Below, one piece after another: positions 3,838-5,341 of a DNA stretch of 5,341 bases (its first letter is position 1; each line of letters begins with the position of its first letter). A program made the translations under genes and the position numbers. The DNA comes from Burkholderiales bacterium (lineage in GTDB: Bacteria > Pseudomonadota > Gammaproteobacteria > Burkholderiales > Burkholderiaceae_D). A model generated the notes under the pieces. The model was not told the origin of the DNA, made no database searches, and saw only the letters and a list, made by a program, of their open reading frames with translations. The DNA lies in contig JACPVY010000383.1 in the NCBI GenBank assembly GCA_016197345.1, positions 1 to 5,341 of the forward strand, written 5' to 3'.

Positions 3838-5341
3838 CTAGTCTGCCTGTGTCAGCACTGGCAGCGAGAATTTAAAGATTGTACCCCCAGCCGCATGGTT
3901 TTCATGTTGCAATACACCGCCGTGAAATTCAATCGCGGTGCGGCAAATATTTAAGCCCATCCCCATCCCCTCCGCCTTGGTCGAAAAAAATGGTGAAAAC
4001 AGCCGCGCGGCGACATCGGGTGCAATGCCATGGCCTTGGTCTATCACGGCAAACGTTAAGCTTGGCGGTTCACTGCCGATGTCGGGCTGGGCGCGTAGGC
4101 GTAGCACACGGCGTGCAGGTGGCACGTCGCGCATGGCTTCAATCGCATTGCGGGTGAGATTTAACAGCACTTGCTCTAGCATGGTTTTGTCAGCCAGCAA
4201 TTGCGGCAAGCCTTGCGCAACTTCCGTTTCCACTTTGACGAAATAGCGCTGCGCTTGTAATTCGACCAGCGGCAAAATGGTATCGACGATTTCTTGCACT
4301 GCTACTGGCAGGCGGGTTGGTTCGCGCTTTTTGACAAATTCATGCACGCTACGAATGATTTGCCCGGCGCGCTGCGCTTGGGTGCTAGCTTTTTCTAGCG
4401 CGGCTTGCAAGAGCTTCGTGTCGGGCGCTTGTGGCTGTTGTAGCAAATTTAGCGCGCCCGTGGTGTAGCTGGAAATCGCCGCTAGCGGTTGATTCAGTTC
4501 ATGCGCTAGCATCGATGAAATCTCGCCCATGGTCGCTAGGCGGGCACTGGTTTGCAATTTTTCTTGTTGCTGGCGATTCAATTCTTCGACCCGTTTGCGG
4601 TCTGAGATGTCGAGAATCGACCCCATCCACCCCGTATGTTTGCCCGCTTCATCGAGCAAAGGCGATTCAAAAATTAGGACCGGGATGCGGGTGCCATCGG
4701 CGCGCTGGAAAATCGTCTCAAAACCTTGTGGCGTGATGGTGCCCGCTAAGACTTGGGCGAAGCGCTCTTGGTAGTCGATCATCGCTTCAGGCGCCCAATA
4801 CGGCATAGGTGGTAATTTACCGAGCAATTCGTGTTCTTCATAGCCGACAATCTGGCAAAAAGCCGGATTGACATAGGTGACACGTCCGGCCAAGTCGCGC
4901 GCGCGCATGCCTGTCACCAAAGAATTTTCCATCGCCGTGCGAAATGACATTTGCTGGCGTAGCGCCGATTCGGCGGCAAGACGGCGCGCGACGTGGCGCC
5001 ATAGCGTCCATAAACTCAGCATCAAACCTAGCGCTAAGACGATCACGCTACCTGCTAATAATTTGGGGACAAGGCTAGGTGCGCCTTTCAAGCTATTCGT
5101 GTGGAGAATCAGGGTCTGTCCCGGAAATTCCATCACACGGCTATGTGTATACACGCCGCGCCCCGGCCCGAGCGCCGCGCGCTGCGCCAGCAAGTGGTCA
5201 TCGCTATCCGATAAGCTGATTTGATGCTCTTGCGCAAACCACCACGGCGTTGTGCCTTCAAGTAATTTGTTGAGATCGTAGCTAGCGGTGAGGGTGCCTA
5301 GCCAAGTCGTGCCATCAAATAGTGGCAGGTAAAAATCCATC
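3838..5341 (-). CDS. PAS sensor histidine kinase, DctS/FixL type, N-terminus outside the window
   Basis: The frame is open to the right edge; the first Met seen (5340-5338) is probably internal, since the sequence begins inside an extracytoplasmic Cache-like sensor domain (WLGTLTASYDLNKLL). Counting from that Met: sensor remnant 1-88, membrane helix about 94-114, PAS with PAC about 131-249, short coiled coil 250-265, HisKA with phospho-His H280 in LAHELNQPLAAISSY, and HATPase with N398 (NLTRNAIEAM), DQGHG at 434-438, FSPFFSTK at 448-455 and GMGMGL at 458-463. All catalytic boxes are intact. The ELNQPLAAISSY block and the FixJ-type partner match the DctS/DctB/FixL group. The PAS segment shows no His where FixL binds heme (APEAMIDYQERFAQV), so oxygen sensing of the FixL kind is unlikely. 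The ligand cannot be told from this; dicarboxylates are a family-based guess. It donates phosphate to the regulator at 3152-3742. Confidence 0.93.
   Translation of the reverse strand, partial: MDFYLPLFDGTTWLGTLTASYDLNKLLEGTTPWWFAQEHQISLSDSDDHLLAQRAALGPGRGVYTHSRVMEFPGQTLILHTNSLKGAPSLVPKLLAGSVIVLALGLMLSLWTLWRHVARRLAAESALRQQMSFRTAMENSLVTGMRARDLAGRVTYVNPAFCQIVGYEEHELLGKLPPMPYWAPEAMIDYQERFAQVLAGTITPQGFETIFQRADGTRIPVLIFESPLLDEAGKHTGWMGSILDISDRKRVEELNRQQQEKLQTSARLATMGEISSMLAHELNQPLAAISSYTTGALNLLQQPQAPDTKLLQAALEKASTQAQRAGQIIRSVHEFVKKREPTRLPVAVQEIVDTILPLVELQAQRYFVKVETEVAQGLPQLLADKTMLEQVLLNLTRNAIEAMRDVPPARRVLRLRAQPDIGSEPPSLTFAVIDQGHGIAPDVAARLFSPFFSTKAEGMGMGLNICRTAIEFHGGVLQHENHAAGGTIFKFSLPVLTQAD

Overview
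The window reads as a chromosomal piece of a Gram-negative betaproteobacterium of moderate GC. Two things point there. One is a classic PEP-CTERM sorting signal (VPEPETY, then a hydrophobic stretch and RRRKK). The other is a DctS/FixL-type histidine kinase paired with a FixJ-type regulator, an arrangement common in Burkholderiales and relatives. The genus cannot be named from this sequence. All supported genes lie on the minus strand, so transcription runs from high to low coordinates.

From the right edge: a sensor histidine kinase (N-terminus beyond the window) with the end of an extracytoplasmic sensor domain, one membrane helix, PAS, HisKA and HATPase domains. After 95 nt comes a FixJ/NarL-family response regulator, and after a further 129 nt a stand-alone receiver-domain protein. 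Nine bases later is a 252-residue protein of unknown function with a histone H1-like Lys/Ala/Ser/Thr-rich tail. The last two genes are tightly coupled: the Shine-Dalgarno sequence of the tail protein overlaps the receiver's stop codon. The four genes form a signalling block, probably one or two operons, with one kinase and two receivers. The signal is unknown. DctS/DctR-like dicarboxylate sensing is the nearest family analogy, but no transporter lies in the window.

From 1232 to 1873 there is a gene-free stretch of 642 bp with unusual structure. Its left part is the promoter region of the PEP-CTERM gene: TTGACA, 17 bp, GATACT, with one inverted repeat overlapping the -35 and a second, perfect 8-bp dyad upstream. 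Its right part holds an inverted pair of diverged repeats (about 1501-1577 and 1800-1873; 35/45 identity over the core). Each unit can fold into a similar hairpin, like a BIME or decayed miniature element, and one abuts the stop codon of the tail protein.

The PEP-CTERM gene (620-1231) encodes a secreted, probably discoidin-like protein destined for exosortase processing, and ends at a strong intrinsic terminator (541-570). A further 293-bp gene-free stretch carries a candidate promoter and a 9-bp tandem repeat. It precedes the start of another secreted protein, which runs off the left edge.
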